This document shows positions 33,663-41,130 of a stretch of 64,000 nucleotides of DNA, piece by piece. The notes below the pieces were generated by a model, which ran no database searches, was not told the DNA's origin, and saw nothing but the letters and a program-made list of their open reading frames with translations. This DNA comes from a virus, in the IMG/VR virus record IMGVR_UViG_3300033149_003715, positions 80,174 through 144,173 of that record. The stretch is one strand, 5' to 3'. Positions within the stretch are counted from its first letter, which is position 1; every line of letters starts with the position of its first letter. The position numbers were made by a program, and so were the translations under genes.

Positions 33663-33878
33663 TTAAGTAGGGCTCGAATTTGCTTTAATTGTTTCTAAAT
33701 GATATGTATTATCTTCTGTCCAAATACTAACAGACATACCCCAAAGTTTTGATAGGAGTGATGCATACTGTACAGCTTCGTGATAACAAGAAAACTTCCT
33801 ATTTTCGTCAAACATAGGCATACTTTTATCACGATACTTTTTATAGTTTTTTCCGTAAAAATTGTATACTTCGGCCAC
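33663..33878 (-). CDS. small hypothetical protein
   Basis: 71 residues: MAEVYNFYGKNYKKYRDKSM then a helix YHEAVQYASLLSKLWGMSVS and IWTEDNTYHLETI. A short alpha/beta domain; not recognised. Ribosome site GGAG precedes the start. Confidence 0.6.
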   Translation of the reverse strand: MAEVYNFYGKNYKKYRDKSMPMFDENRKFSCYHEAVQYASLLSKLWGMSVSIWTEDNTYHLETIKANSSPT

Positions 33879-33904
33879 GATAATCTCCTTTATATCACTT
33901 ATAT

Positions 33905-34090
33905 TTAATTAAGTGTACGCGAGATTTCTTTTAGTAGTTGTTCTGACCTATCAATTTTTCCATTCGCTTGGTTGATTTTAATAGCTTGACCCTGTTTAAC
34001 AGCTTGCTTTCTGGTTGGAAAACATTTACCAGATTGACCGAATTTCCATCCTAATTTTCCATTAGGAAGTTTGCATCGCATAATAGGCAT
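33905..34090 (-). CDS. small phage protein with LPNGKLGWKFG motif
   Basis: 61 residues: MPIMRCKLPNGKLGWKFGQS, GKCFPTRKQAVKQGQAI. I recall small phage proteins with MP...C.LPNGK.G.k.G.SGKCY, also of unknown role. It is the first gene after the noncoding block 34091-34800. Confidence 0.7.
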   Translation of the reverse strand: MPIMRCKLPNGKLGWKFGQSGKCFPTRKQAVKQGQAIKINQANGKIDRSEQLLKEISRTLN

Positions 34091-34474
34091 TTCTCATTCA
34101 TTTTACAAAATTCGTAGAAATTGAATCTTGAAGGTAGCCTTTCATCTACCTAAAAATAAATACATTACTATGTTAATTAACTTATAATACACCCTTTAAG
34201 ATTTTCACGAAGCTTTCAAGGCTTACCTTATAAGTTTGTCGTCACTAAACTATCCTGTTTACCCACTACTACCTTGGTTCTGATTGGCACCAAAATAGCT
34301 CCCAGAATCTTACCATCAATATTCTATACAGCAAAAATGAATAACTTAAGACTAATAGGTATCAAACTACCAATAGAAGCAATGGGCCAAAAACTATCTT
34401 TTTTACGTAAGTCTAAAACTGACAAGGACTTATATTTTTATCAGCTATTATTATGTAAAACTTTGTAAAAAATT
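34091..34474 (-). other. gene-free stretch, shared 15-base motif
   Basis: 384 bases with no credible gene on either strand. It contains AGGTATCAAACTACC at 34357-34371, found identically at 57358-57372 in another gene-free gap, and a short GGTA/TACC hairpin around it. It lies after the ncRNA terminator and before the 33905 gene. Confidence 0.4.
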
Positions 34475-34510
34475 CAAAAAAATCCCAGAATTATTGGCCA
34501 TATTTCTGAG
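34475..34510 (-). terminator. Rho-independent terminator of noncoding element B
   Basis: Minus strand: CTCAGAA, a 13-base loop, TTCTGGG, then A and seven Ts (34476-34482). Seven base pairs, two of them G-T or similar, then the T-run. It ends a leftward transcript that has no protein gene. Confidence 0.72.
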
Positions 34511-34800
34511 TTCAGCTATATAATAAAATAGATACTATTTGTGAAGAATTGAGTTAATTATTTAAAGGCCGTATATTACGAAGGGCCAGTAAGTAAAAAT
34601 ACTAAATTTTGGATGTCTTAAGTATACCTTTTTCTATTGGTTAGTCTAACTTAAGTTTTTTAGTTTTCCCCGAAAAGTTCGTAAAGGGAAGAAAGTTTAA
34701 TGACTAAAAAAGATCTCACAATAACCAATAACCTTTAGTAGTTTTACGTGTTTGGTTGTACCTCAGTAAAGTACGGAACCCCAGAAATAAAGATTCAAGA
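34511..34800 (-). ncRNA. candidate noncoding RNA, copy B
   Basis: Bases 34584-34782 align with copy A (26639-26840) over about 200 positions, including AAAACTAC, GTTAGACTAACC and a TTCCC...GGGAA stem; the inner hairpin changes sequence but can still pair. The transcript would end at the terminator 34475-34510. A weak promoter (TTGTTA, 16 bases, TATTAT) lies near 34863-34890. No frame is conserved between the copies, so an RNA or a DNA site is more likely than a protein. Confidence 0.6.
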
Positions 34801-34870
34801 ATTGTTATTAATAGTTAAATAGGTTTCTATATGATTCTATTGTTACTATAGATTCTAATTGTATAATACA

Positions 34871-35224
34871 TTAATTAGACACAATAACAATTAAATTATT
34901 TTCTTCTGGATAAATACAACATTTTTTATTCAGTGTGATTTTATTTAAAATTTTACATGTACGTGTAAGATTGTTATATGGCTTAGTTGGTAATTTAAGA
35001 AATGGAACCTCTATAAGGTTTTTTATGTACTGTTTACTAAATCTGCGATAACAAGATATTTCAAAATTCCATCCTTCTATATAATTTGCTGTTGTATTGG
35101 TAATATATATTAATCTATGGGTACCTGGTTTTGATCCAGAATAATACTCAAAGCTAACAACATTACCTTTAAATAGAATCATAGTAGATAATATAGTATC
35201 AAGATTGGATTGTTTTTGATTCAT
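34871..35224 (-). CDS. hypothetical protein, WYL-like
   Basis: 117 residues. VSFEYYSGSKPGTHRLIYIT followed by GWNFEISCYRRFSKQYIKNL resembles WYL-type ligand domains (v.f.Y.....R........ ... RrF...rI). No DNA-binding part is present. A regulator part or an effector sensor is possible. Confidence 0.5.
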   Translation of the reverse strand: MNQKQSNLDTILSTMILFKGNVVSFEYYSGSKPGTHRLIYITNTTANYIEGWNFEISCYRRFSKQYIKNLIEVPFLKLPTKPYNNLTRTCKILNKITLNKKCCIYPEENNLIVIVSN

Positions 35225-35252
35225 TGTTATGATTTGTTAGAGTAAACTCCAA

Positions 35253-35284
35253 CCCCGAGTGGAATAATTAATATAAACTCGGGG
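35253..35284 (-). terminator. intergenic stem-loop, possible terminator
   Basis: CCCCGAGT (35253-35260) pairs with ACTCGGGG (35277-35284), eight base pairs. It lies between the HTH gene and the 34871 gene. The minus-strand tail has only scattered Ts, so termination would be weak, or it may be an RNA-processing or attenuation element. Confidence 0.55.
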
Positions 35285-35303
35285 CTGGATATGAATTTTT
35301 TAT

Positions 35304-35630
35304 TTATTTAGTATTACTGTTTATATCAATACCATACTTTTTACTTAATTCTTCCAAATTACACGAATCTGGAAGATCTAATGATTCTGCTAATTCTTTT
35401 AGGTTTAAAGTAATTTCTTTTGACTTCTTACGTCTTGGAAGTTTTTTGAGTTCTATTCCTTTCTTTCTGTATGACTTGATTTTTTGTTGTAATGAAGACG
35501 GTTTGATTTTTAACAATTCTGCTGCATCTTCAACAGTTTCTGATGTTTGTACAGCAAAAATAAATTTAACTAAATCTTGTGGTACTCCATTGTCTAATGC
35601 TTGTTTAATCGCGTTTTGTACTTCTGACAT
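35304..35630 (-). CDS. helix-turn-helix DNA-binding protein
   Basis: 108 residues. Residues 31-62 (ETVEDAAELLKIKPSSLQQK and IKSYRKKGIELKK) fit a Fis/HTH-8-like helix-turn-helix, in which the second helix reads DNA; a basic arm PRRKKSKE follows. I recall similar small phage regulators. Its target is not known. Confidence 0.72.
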   Translation of the reverse strand: MSEVQNAIKQALDNGVPQDLVKFIFAVQTSETVEDAAELLKIKPSSLQQKIKSYRKKGIELKKLPRRKKSKEITLNLKELAESLDLPDSCNLEELSKKYGIDINSNTK

Positions 35631-35694
35631 AATTCCTCCAATTTCATATTAATTCTTATGATAACCCTACACTAATTAATATTTTACCTCCTTT

Positions 35695-35847
35695 CTAATT
35701 GTAAAATTCTTTTAAAAATCGTGTTTGATCTTGACGTGTTTTTTGCCTTCTAGGTTTACGTGGTGATTTTGGTATTTTATTTTCTATATTTTTTTTGTTA
35801 CGTTTGTTGCGGTATTTTTGTTTGTTTTCGTACTTATTTAAACGCAT
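35695..35847 (-). CDS. small basic protein
   Basis: 50 residues: MRLNKYENKQKYRNKRNKKN then PKSPRKPRRQKTRQDQTRFL. Over one third Lys/Arg. Probably binds nucleic acid. Its ribosome site is weak, so the reading is tentative. Confidence 0.5.
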   Translation of the reverse strand: MRLNKYENKQKYRNKRNKKNIENKIPKSPRKPRRQKTRQDQTRFLKEFYN

Positions 35848-35862
35848 TACTATATTTATCTA

Positions 35863-36243
35863 TTAAAATTTAGATGGTGGTAAGACCATTATCTTATCTG
35901 TGATAATACAACAGTACATTTTACCATCAATGTCTTCTATACCTTCTGCAATAATCTTTGTGAAAAGTACCTGACATATGATTTCATCAGATTCTTTGTA
36001 TCTTTGTGCTGCTTTTTTGCTTGTCCATACGTGAAACCCACATTCATATAATTTATTATCTTCTGCTCGGATTTTATTATAACCTGATTGATTTTTTAGC
36101 CATTTCAGAAATGGTTTATTGTCATTATACAATGTCGAGAAAGTTTTATCTGTTTTACTTAATTCGACAACTTTATATCCTGTATAATATGTTCCATCTT
36201 TTTTGATTTTTGTTTTAGTAGATGTAACTTTCGAGAGACACAT
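35863..36243 (-). CDS. MCLT-family protein 1
   Basis: 126 residues from the conserved MCLSKVTSTKTK start at 36243. It has GYKVVELSKTDKTFSTLYN, the GFHVWTSKKAAQRYKE segment and VLFTKIIAEGIEDIDGKMYC. The MCLT family runs tandemly over 35.9-39.4 kb with this fixed order: MCL, GYKV, GFH, V..AEG, V..K. A GFH(v/i/a)-type domain of this kind is common in phages, of unknown function. Confidence 0.78.
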   Translation of the reverse strand: MCLSKVTSTKTKIKKDGTYYTGYKVVELSKTDKTFSTLYNDNKPFLKWLKNQSGYNKIRAEDNKLYECGFHVWTSKKAAQRYKESDEIICQVLFTKIIAEGIEDIDGKMYCCIITDKIMVLPPSKF

Positions 36244-36247
36244 TTTT

Positions 36248-36661
36248 TTACTCCTTTTTAAGTACTTTATAGTTTGGAGGTAAAACAAAGATTTTGTCGG
36301 TAACAACGCAACGATAATTATAATCAATTTCATGTTTATTAAGATTATAGATGTCTTCTATACCTTCCGCAATAATTTTTGTGAAGAGTACATAACATAT
36401 TATTTCTCCATCTTGTTTGTATTTTTGTGCTGCTTTTTTGCTTGTCCATACGTGAAATCCATTTTTGTATAATTTGTTATCTTTTGCTTCGATTTCATTA
36501 TTTGATCGACTCTTTAGCCATTTTAAGAATGATCTATTAACATTGTATAATGATGAAAAAGTTTTACCTGTTTTGCTTAAAACAACTACTTTGTATCCTA
36601 TATAACAGGATCCATCTTTTTTAGTTTTTGTTTTAGTAGATGTAACTCTTGTAAGACACAT
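36248..36661 (-). CDS. MCLT-family protein 2
   Basis: 137 residues: MCLTRVTSTKTKTKKDGSCY, GYKVVVLSKTGKTFSSLYN, RSFLKWLKSRSN, GFHVWTSKKAAQKYKQ, LFTKIIAEGIEDIYNLNKHE, RCVVTDKIFVLPP. Closely related to copies 1, 3 and 6 (same TSTKTKTKKDG leader). Confidence 0.78.
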   Translation of the reverse strand: MCLTRVTSTKTKTKKDGSCYIGYKVVVLSKTGKTFSSLYNVNRSFLKWLKSRSNNEIEAKDNKLYKNGFHVWTSKKAAQKYKQDGEIICYVLFTKIIAEGIEDIYNLNKHEIDYNYRCVVTDKIFVLPPNYKVLKKE

Positions 36662-36692
36662 TTTTTACTCCTTTTTAAGTACTTTATAGTAA

Positions 36693-37079
36693 TTAGTATC
36701 CAATTGGTGGCAAAACATACATCTGATCGGTAACAACGCAACGATATTCTTTATTACCAATATTTTCTATACCTTCCGCAATAATTTTTGTGAAGAGTAC
36801 TTGGCATATTACCTCATCAGGATGATCTTTCCATTCTTCTGCTGCTTTTTTGTTTGTCCATATATGAAATCCAAGTTTATACAATTTACTATCATCTGCT
36901 ATTATATAACCTGTTGCTTTTTTTGCTCTATTTAACCATTTCAAGAATGGTCTGTTTTTATTGTAAAATGTCGAAAAAGTTTTACCTGTTTCACTTAATT
37001 CTACTACTTTGTATCCTATATAGTACAATCCATCTTTTTTTATTTTTTCTTTAGCTGATATAACCTTTGTAAGACACAT
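36693..37079 (-). CDS. MCLT-family protein 3
   Basis: 128 residues: MCLTKVISAKEKIKKDGLYY, IGYKVVELSETGKTFSTFYN, RPFLKWLNRAKKATG, LGFHIWTNKKAAEEWK, FTKIIAEGIENIGNKEYRCV. FSTFYN.NRPFLKWLNR is the segment that recurs inside copy 6. Confidence 0.78.
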   Translation of the reverse strand: MCLTKVISAKEKIKKDGLYYIGYKVVELSETGKTFSTFYNKNRPFLKWLNRAKKATGYIIADDSKLYKLGFHIWTNKKAAEEWKDHPDEVICQVLFTKIIAEGIENIGNKEYRCVVTDQMYVLPPIGY

Positions 37080-37090
37080 TTTTATTTCTC

Positions 37091-38065
37091 CTAATTAGCC
37101 ATTTCTAGTGCAATTGTTAATGCTTTGCGATTAATTTGAGCATTTTGCCCAAACCATAAACTATTTAAACGACGATCCTGATTTTTTCCAAAATTATAAT
37201 TTAAATATTCGTTTACTGCGTTATATGCACCCCAATATGTACCTTTGACATGTGGAATATTAATACCTATACCTGTTTCCATTTTTTGTGTGATTGCATC
37301 AATTTTGTTACTTAGTCTTGTAGAAAGTTTATATTCTGGCTGTTCTGGATCAATACCTAAGACAACTTTAACATATTTTCTTAGATCGCGTTGGTTAATT
37401 GACTTGTTTGCCAAATATTTATATTGTTCTATGGTTGATTCAAAAGTAGCATTGAACGTATTAATAGTTTGTCTTACTTGTTCCAAATTGTATGTAAGTT
37501 GTGATGTATGACGAATCCTGATAGATTCACCGTGTTTTAGTGCCAACGACAAAGTATTCCAGCAAACAGTTCTAATAGGTGTAAGTGTAACCCGAACTGA
37601 CATTGTGCCGTCGTGTGAATTTGAAAGCATTAAGTATTTTGCTATATCATCTCCTTTTACTACTTCAGAATTTATACCTTTAAGTTTAGCCATTACCCAT
37701 ACTTTAGTTCCACCACATAATGAACCTGCTGTTTCTAGTTCGCATGATCCTGAATCCAAAAACGGTTGAAACCATTCAAACGCTTCTATGTTTTGTAGTG
37801 GTGTGTATTGTGGGCCGACTATACCCAATACATTATCTTTGTCTGTACGTACAACAGCTTTATGCTTGATTTCAGTAACTTGTTGTTGTAGGTAATGGTC
37901 AATTTTATCCGCTATAACCAAAGGTTTTAGTGCAACTGACCAATCCAAGCCGGCTGCAATTATACCACGTTTAACGTCAATTCTTTCATTTTGCGGGATA
38001 ATATTACCTTGTCTGTGCCAAGGAACTAACCCGCGAGACATCATTGTTTCAACAAAACTAGACAT
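37091..38065 (-). CDS. DUF932 phage/plasmid-like protein
   Basis: 324 residues. Typical of the DUF932 family: RGLVPWHRQGNIIPQ at the start, a mid AVVRTDKDNVLGIVGPQYTP, then LSNSHDGTMSVRVTLTPIRT, VCWNTLSLAL (the invariant VC.NTL), and GTYWGAYNAVNEYLNYN. The family is widespread in phages and plasmids; its function is unknown. It sits inside the MCLT array and overlaps copy 4 by 8 bases. Confidence 0.9.
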   Translation of the reverse strand: MSSFVETMMSRGLVPWHRQGNIIPQNERIDVKRGIIAAGLDWSVALKPLVIADKIDHYLQQQVTEIKHKAVVRTDKDNVLGIVGPQYTPLQNIEAFEWFQPFLDSGSCELETAGSLCGGTKVWVMAKLKGINSEVVKGDDIAKYLMLSNSHDGTMSVRVTLTPIRTVCWNTLSLALKHGESIRIRHTSQLTYNLEQVRQTINTFNATFESTIEQYKYLANKSINQRDLRKYVKVVLGIDPEQPEYKLSTRLSNKIDAITQKMETGIGINIPHVKGTYWGAYNAVNEYLNYNFGKNQDRRLNSLWFGQNAQINRKALTIALEMAN

Positions 38066-38456
38066 TGCTTTCTCCTTGATTTTCGTTGTGAACTACGTAC
38101 ATTTTTTTGGCAACTACGCATCCTTTGTCTTCTTGGTATCCTTCTGCTACCACTCTACGGTAATATACTTTTACAACAATATCGTTATCAATATAAGGTT
38201 CTAAGTATCTTATTGCATCTTTTTTTTCTTTAAAAATATGAAATCCTGCTGGATATTGTTTACCATCGTCTGCTGTGATTTTGGTGGTTGGTCTTTTGTA
38301 GCACACAATCCATTTGTTAAATGGTTTTTCTTTTCTAAACCATAAAAACTGAAACTTTTTATAATTACTTGATATAACAACAACTTTATATCCAACACCA
38401 TATTTTTTTGGAGGAAAGTTTTTCTTTTCAAGAGATGTAATTTTTGTAAGACACAT
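38058..38456 (-). CDS. MCLT-family protein 4, FPPKKYG subgroup
   Basis: 132 residues: MCLTKITSLEKKNFPPKKYG, VGYKVVVISSNYKKFQFLWF, RKEKPFNKWIVCYKRPTTKI, AGFHIFKEKKDAIRYLE, YYRRVVAEGYQEDKGCV. With copy 5 it forms a second subgroup distinguished by FQFLWF..E.PFNKWI.CYKRP. Confidence 0.78.
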   Translation of the reverse strand: MCLTKITSLEKKNFPPKKYGVGYKVVVISSNYKKFQFLWFRKEKPFNKWIVCYKRPTTKITADDGKQYPAGFHIFKEKKDAIRYLEPYIDNDIVVKVYYRRVVAEGYQEDKGCVVAKKMYVVHNENQGESNV

Positions 38457-38486
38457 AATAGTTTTTCTGTTTTCTGTTCTCTGGAT

Positions 38487-38927
38487 TTATACGTATAAGA
38501 ATGGTTTATTAAGATTGATGATTGTTGTTTTGCGTAATTCTACCCCTTTATTATTTTTATCGTAAACTACGTATATTTTTTTAGCGATTACGCATTTAGC
38601 TCCATCTTGAAATCCTCGTGCTACTATTCTGCGATATCGCACTTGTACAACAATTTCGTCGAAATGAGGTGTTTTATATTGTTCTGCATCCGATCTTTTT
38701 TCAAAAATATGAAATCCGGCTGGATAATTCCAACCATTTAATGCCATAATTTTTGTATTCGGTCTTTTATAACATATAATCCACTTATTAAACGGTCTTT
38801 CTCCCTCAAACCATAAAAATTGAAATTTTCCCTTTTTAGTTGATAAGCGAATTACCTTATACCCGATACCATACTGCTTTCGCGGAAAATTTTCTTTTCT
38901 GACTAATGTAACTTTTGTAAGACACAC
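38487..38927 (-). CDS. MCLT-family protein 5, FPRKQYG subgroup
   Basis: 146 residues: MCLTKVTLVRKENFPRKQYG, IGYKVIRLSTKKGKFQFLWF, PFNKWIICYKRPNTKI, AGFHIFEKRSDAEQYK, YRRIVARGFQDGAKCVIAKK. The C-terminus is extended by about 20 residues beyond copy 4 (ELRKTTIINLNKPF). Confidence 0.76.
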   Translation of the reverse strand: MCLTKVTLVRKENFPRKQYGIGYKVIRLSTKKGKFQFLWFEGERPFNKWIICYKRPNTKIMALNGWNYPAGFHIFEKRSDAEQYKTPHFDEIVVQVRYRRIVARGFQDGAKCVIAKKIYVVYDKNNKGVELRKTTIINLNKPFLYV

Positions 38928-38942
38928 TTTTGTTTTTCCTAT

Positions 38943-39440
38943 TTATTTACTTTTAGATGGAGGTAAAACAAAAATTTTATCGGTAACAACGCAACGATAA
39001 CCATGTTCAATTTCATGTTTATTAAGATTATAGATGTCTTCTACACCCTCTGCAATAATTTTTGTGAAGAGTACTTGACATATTATTTCTCCATATCGTT
39101 TGTATCTTTGTGCTGCTTTTTTACTTGTCCATATGTGAAATCCATTTTTGTATAATTTGCCATCTTTTGCTTTAATTTCATCAACAGTTATATCCATATG
39201 TAGTCGATTTAATCCACTCTTTAGCCATTTTAAGAATGGTTTATTAAGATTATATAATGATGAAAAAAAAGGTTTATCTGTTTTTATCCTATTTAACCAT
39301 TTCAAGAATGGTCTGTGTTTGTTAAAAAATGTCGAAAAAGTTTTACCTGTTTTACTTAATTTTACTACTTTGTATCCTGTATAGTACAATCCGTCTTTTT
39401 TAGTTTTTGTTTTAGTAGATGTAACTCTTGTAAGATTCAT
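38943..39440 (-). CDS. MCLT-family protein 6, with internal duplication
   Basis: 165 residues, the longest. The start is MNLTRVTSTKTK, so the second residue is Asn, not Cys. It carries two versions of one segment in tandem: FSTFFNKHRPFLKWLNR (as in copy 3) followed at once by FSSLYNLNKPFLKWLKS (as in copy 2), then the usual GFHIWTSKKAAQRYKR and LFTKIIAEGVEDIYN. It looks like a chimera formed by unequal exchange between paralogues. Confidence 0.78.
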   Translation of the reverse strand: MNLTRVTSTKTKTKKDGLYYTGYKVVKLSKTGKTFSTFFNKHRPFLKWLNRIKTDKPFFSSLYNLNKPFLKWLKSGLNRLHMDITVDEIKAKDGKLYKNGFHIWTSKKAAQRYKRYGEIICQVLFTKIIAEGVEDIYNLNKHEIEHGYRCVVTDKIFVLPPSKSK

Positions 39441-39450
39441 AATGGTTTCC

Positions 39451-40167
39451 TTATTTTTTTGGTTGAGTACCGTGTTTCAATAAAGCAAAATCCCCCATTT
39501 CCGGAGAATAAATTGCATGACAATCATTATAATCTACAGGAAGCTTTAATTTATGTGCTTCTATAACATTGTTGACAATTTTAACAGATGAAAAATACCT
39601 GTAATGGATATCGTTTTGTAATAACCATATTAAATGATCATGTGTACCTCCGTATGATAATACCAGTCTAAGATTATTTGGTAATTTGCCTTGTTTATTG
39701 ATGTAGTTGACTATGTATGGAAATGCTTTTGTATATCCGTAAAAAATGACATTCTTATGGTTTTTCACAAAGGAAACGAAACCATTAAAGTATGTTTGAC
39801 TAAAGAAATCGCCGCTTACATGCATACGACATATACCACAATCAGAAGGAAAAGAAGACTCGAAAAGAGTTGTGATTTGTTTTGCTGATTTGCATTGTCG
39901 TAATTTTTTATAGTTTTGATGTCGTTGTTTCCTTACGTTTTGGTACATCAGTTCCTGTTGTGTTGCATAACACCTTATTTTAGTGTAACGACCATCTTTA
40001 ATTTTTACACAATTGTCATTTGTTGTTACAACGCATGAACGACATATTTTAGCAAACCTACATGAATAACCAGCCGGCAAAGATAACGAGTAAATTTTCT
40101 TTTGTTGTAGTTTTTCGGTTTTTACTAATTTTTTATTATTAATACCTTGGCCAAATTTCAACATCAT
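39451..40167 (-). CDS. phage gene product 88 family protein
   Basis: 238 residues. SLSLPAGYSCRFAKICRSCV, IRCYATQQELMYQNVRKQRH, RMHVSGDFFSQTYFNGFVSF and GYTKAFPYI follow the gp88 family (SLPAG.SCP.A..C ... RCYA ... R.H.SGDf.s..Y). A Cys-rich N-terminal region may bind metal. Known from many phages; role unknown. Confidence 0.86.
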   Translation of the reverse strand: MMLKFGQGINNKKLVKTEKLQQKKIYSLSLPAGYSCRFAKICRSCVVTTNDNCVKIKDGRYTKIRCYATQQELMYQNVRKQRHQNYKKLRQCKSAKQITTLFESSFPSDCGICRMHVSGDFFSQTYFNGFVSFVKNHKNVIFYGYTKAFPYIVNYINKQGKLPNNLRLVLSYGGTHDHLIWLLQNDIHYRYFSSVKIVNNVIEAHKLKLPVDYNDCHAIYSPEMGDFALLKHGTQPKK

Positions 40168-40192
40168 ATCATTACTTGTATGTTTCTTGTAA

Positions 40193-40624
40193 TTACTTTA
40201 AATTTTTCAATAATTGTGACGCCGAACATAATTTTTCGATTAATTTTACTTTTTTGACAGCAATAGTACCAGCAGGGATTAACGTACCACGCAAACTCCT
40301 TCTTTTTTGTTTCTTTAATTTTATATTATATTGAAGTGTTGATAAACTTCCAAATAATGGAATTACTTTCATGTAGCCTTTCATGTACGCTATATATACA
40401 TCCATAAACTGTAAATATTTATTATTCTTATAATTCTCATAATAAGTTCGAAGAAATTCACATGTATTTCGTAAATTATCAAAAACAAACAACGCTGAAT
40501 GTTTAAGTTTTGGTTCAATCCATTTTCCAATTTTGTATTGTATGCCGATGTCAGTAAAATCATTATTGAATATGGTAGAAAGTGATTTCAAATCTTTCGT
40601 AACAATTTTGTAACATATTTCCAT
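40193..40624 (-). CDS. YKVV-family protein, subgroup A4
   Basis: 143 residues: MEICYKIVTKDLKSLSTIFN, IQYKIGKWIEPKLKHSALFV then FDNLRNTCEFL, IPAGTIAVKKVKLIEKL. The middle, with YLQFMDVYIAYMKGYMKVIP, is unlike the CxVKNPS of other subgroups. Relatives: 58562-58960 and the remnant 31462-31727. Confidence 0.75.
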   Translation of the reverse strand: MEICYKIVTKDLKSLSTIFNNDFTDIGIQYKIGKWIEPKLKHSALFVFDNLRNTCEFLRTYYENYKNNKYLQFMDVYIAYMKGYMKVIPLFGSLSTLQYNIKLKKQKRRSLRGTLIPAGTIAVKKVKLIEKLCSASQLLKNLK

Positions 40625-40638
40625 TTTTATCTTTCCTG

Positions 40639-41118
40639 TTAGAATGGCCTAAAACACCATAAAGCACAACTATATACACAACAATTTTTTACTTCTTTTT
40701 TAACATACCCCGAACAATCTAAGCATTTTAATTCAACAGCAGATTTTAAACTGCCTTTTTTGACTTTGTTGACCCTATTGTGCAGATTTTGTGGTGTGAC
40801 TTCTTTTAATTTTTTAAGAGATTCTAAATACTCAGAACTTTGAAATTTCTGCGTTTTAGACATTCTTTTTTGAGAATATGATGTAACTTTACGTGCTGGT
40901 TGTGTTTTTGTTTGAATATTCCACTCTCTCATTCTCAAATAAACAATAGATGGTGTAATTTCTGGTAGGTTTTGTAATGTTCTATCTGTACTACAGTTAT
41001 AAATCTCACTCACTTTTGTACATAAATTTCTCAATGTTGAAAATATTTCTTTTTGTTCGGCTTGTTCAACGGCCGTATTTAATGCTTTTTGACTAACCTT
41101 TATTTTAGTTTTTGCCAT
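40639..41118 (-). CDS. phage hypothetical protein, C-terminal Cys cluster
   Basis: 159 residues. The C-terminus ELKCLDCSGYVKKEVKNCCV then YSCALWCFRPF holds a compact cysteine cluster (C..C...C....C.LW.FRP) that I recall from many phage proteins, probably a zinc site. The rest is helical and basic (SYSQKRMSKTQKFQ). Function unknown. Confidence 0.75.
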   Translation of the reverse strand: MAKTKIKVSQKALNTAVEQAEQKEIFSTLRNLCTKVSEIYNCSTDRTLQNLPEITPSIVYLRMREWNIQTKTQPARKVTSYSQKRMSKTQKFQSSEYLESLKKLKEVTPQNLHNRVNKVKKGSLKSAVELKCLDCSGYVKKEVKNCCVYSCALWCFRPF

Positions 41119-41130
41119 TAAAATAATCCT

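Noticed and set aside
34274-34468. plus-strand 64-codon ORF in the noncoding block
   Set aside because: Only plus-strand candidate in the area; no ribosome site, and it lies in a gap with no family match.
26600-34820. Hammerhead or group I intron in the noncoding element
   Set aside because: I looked for CUGAUGA/GAAA cores and intron P/Q/R/S motifs and found none.
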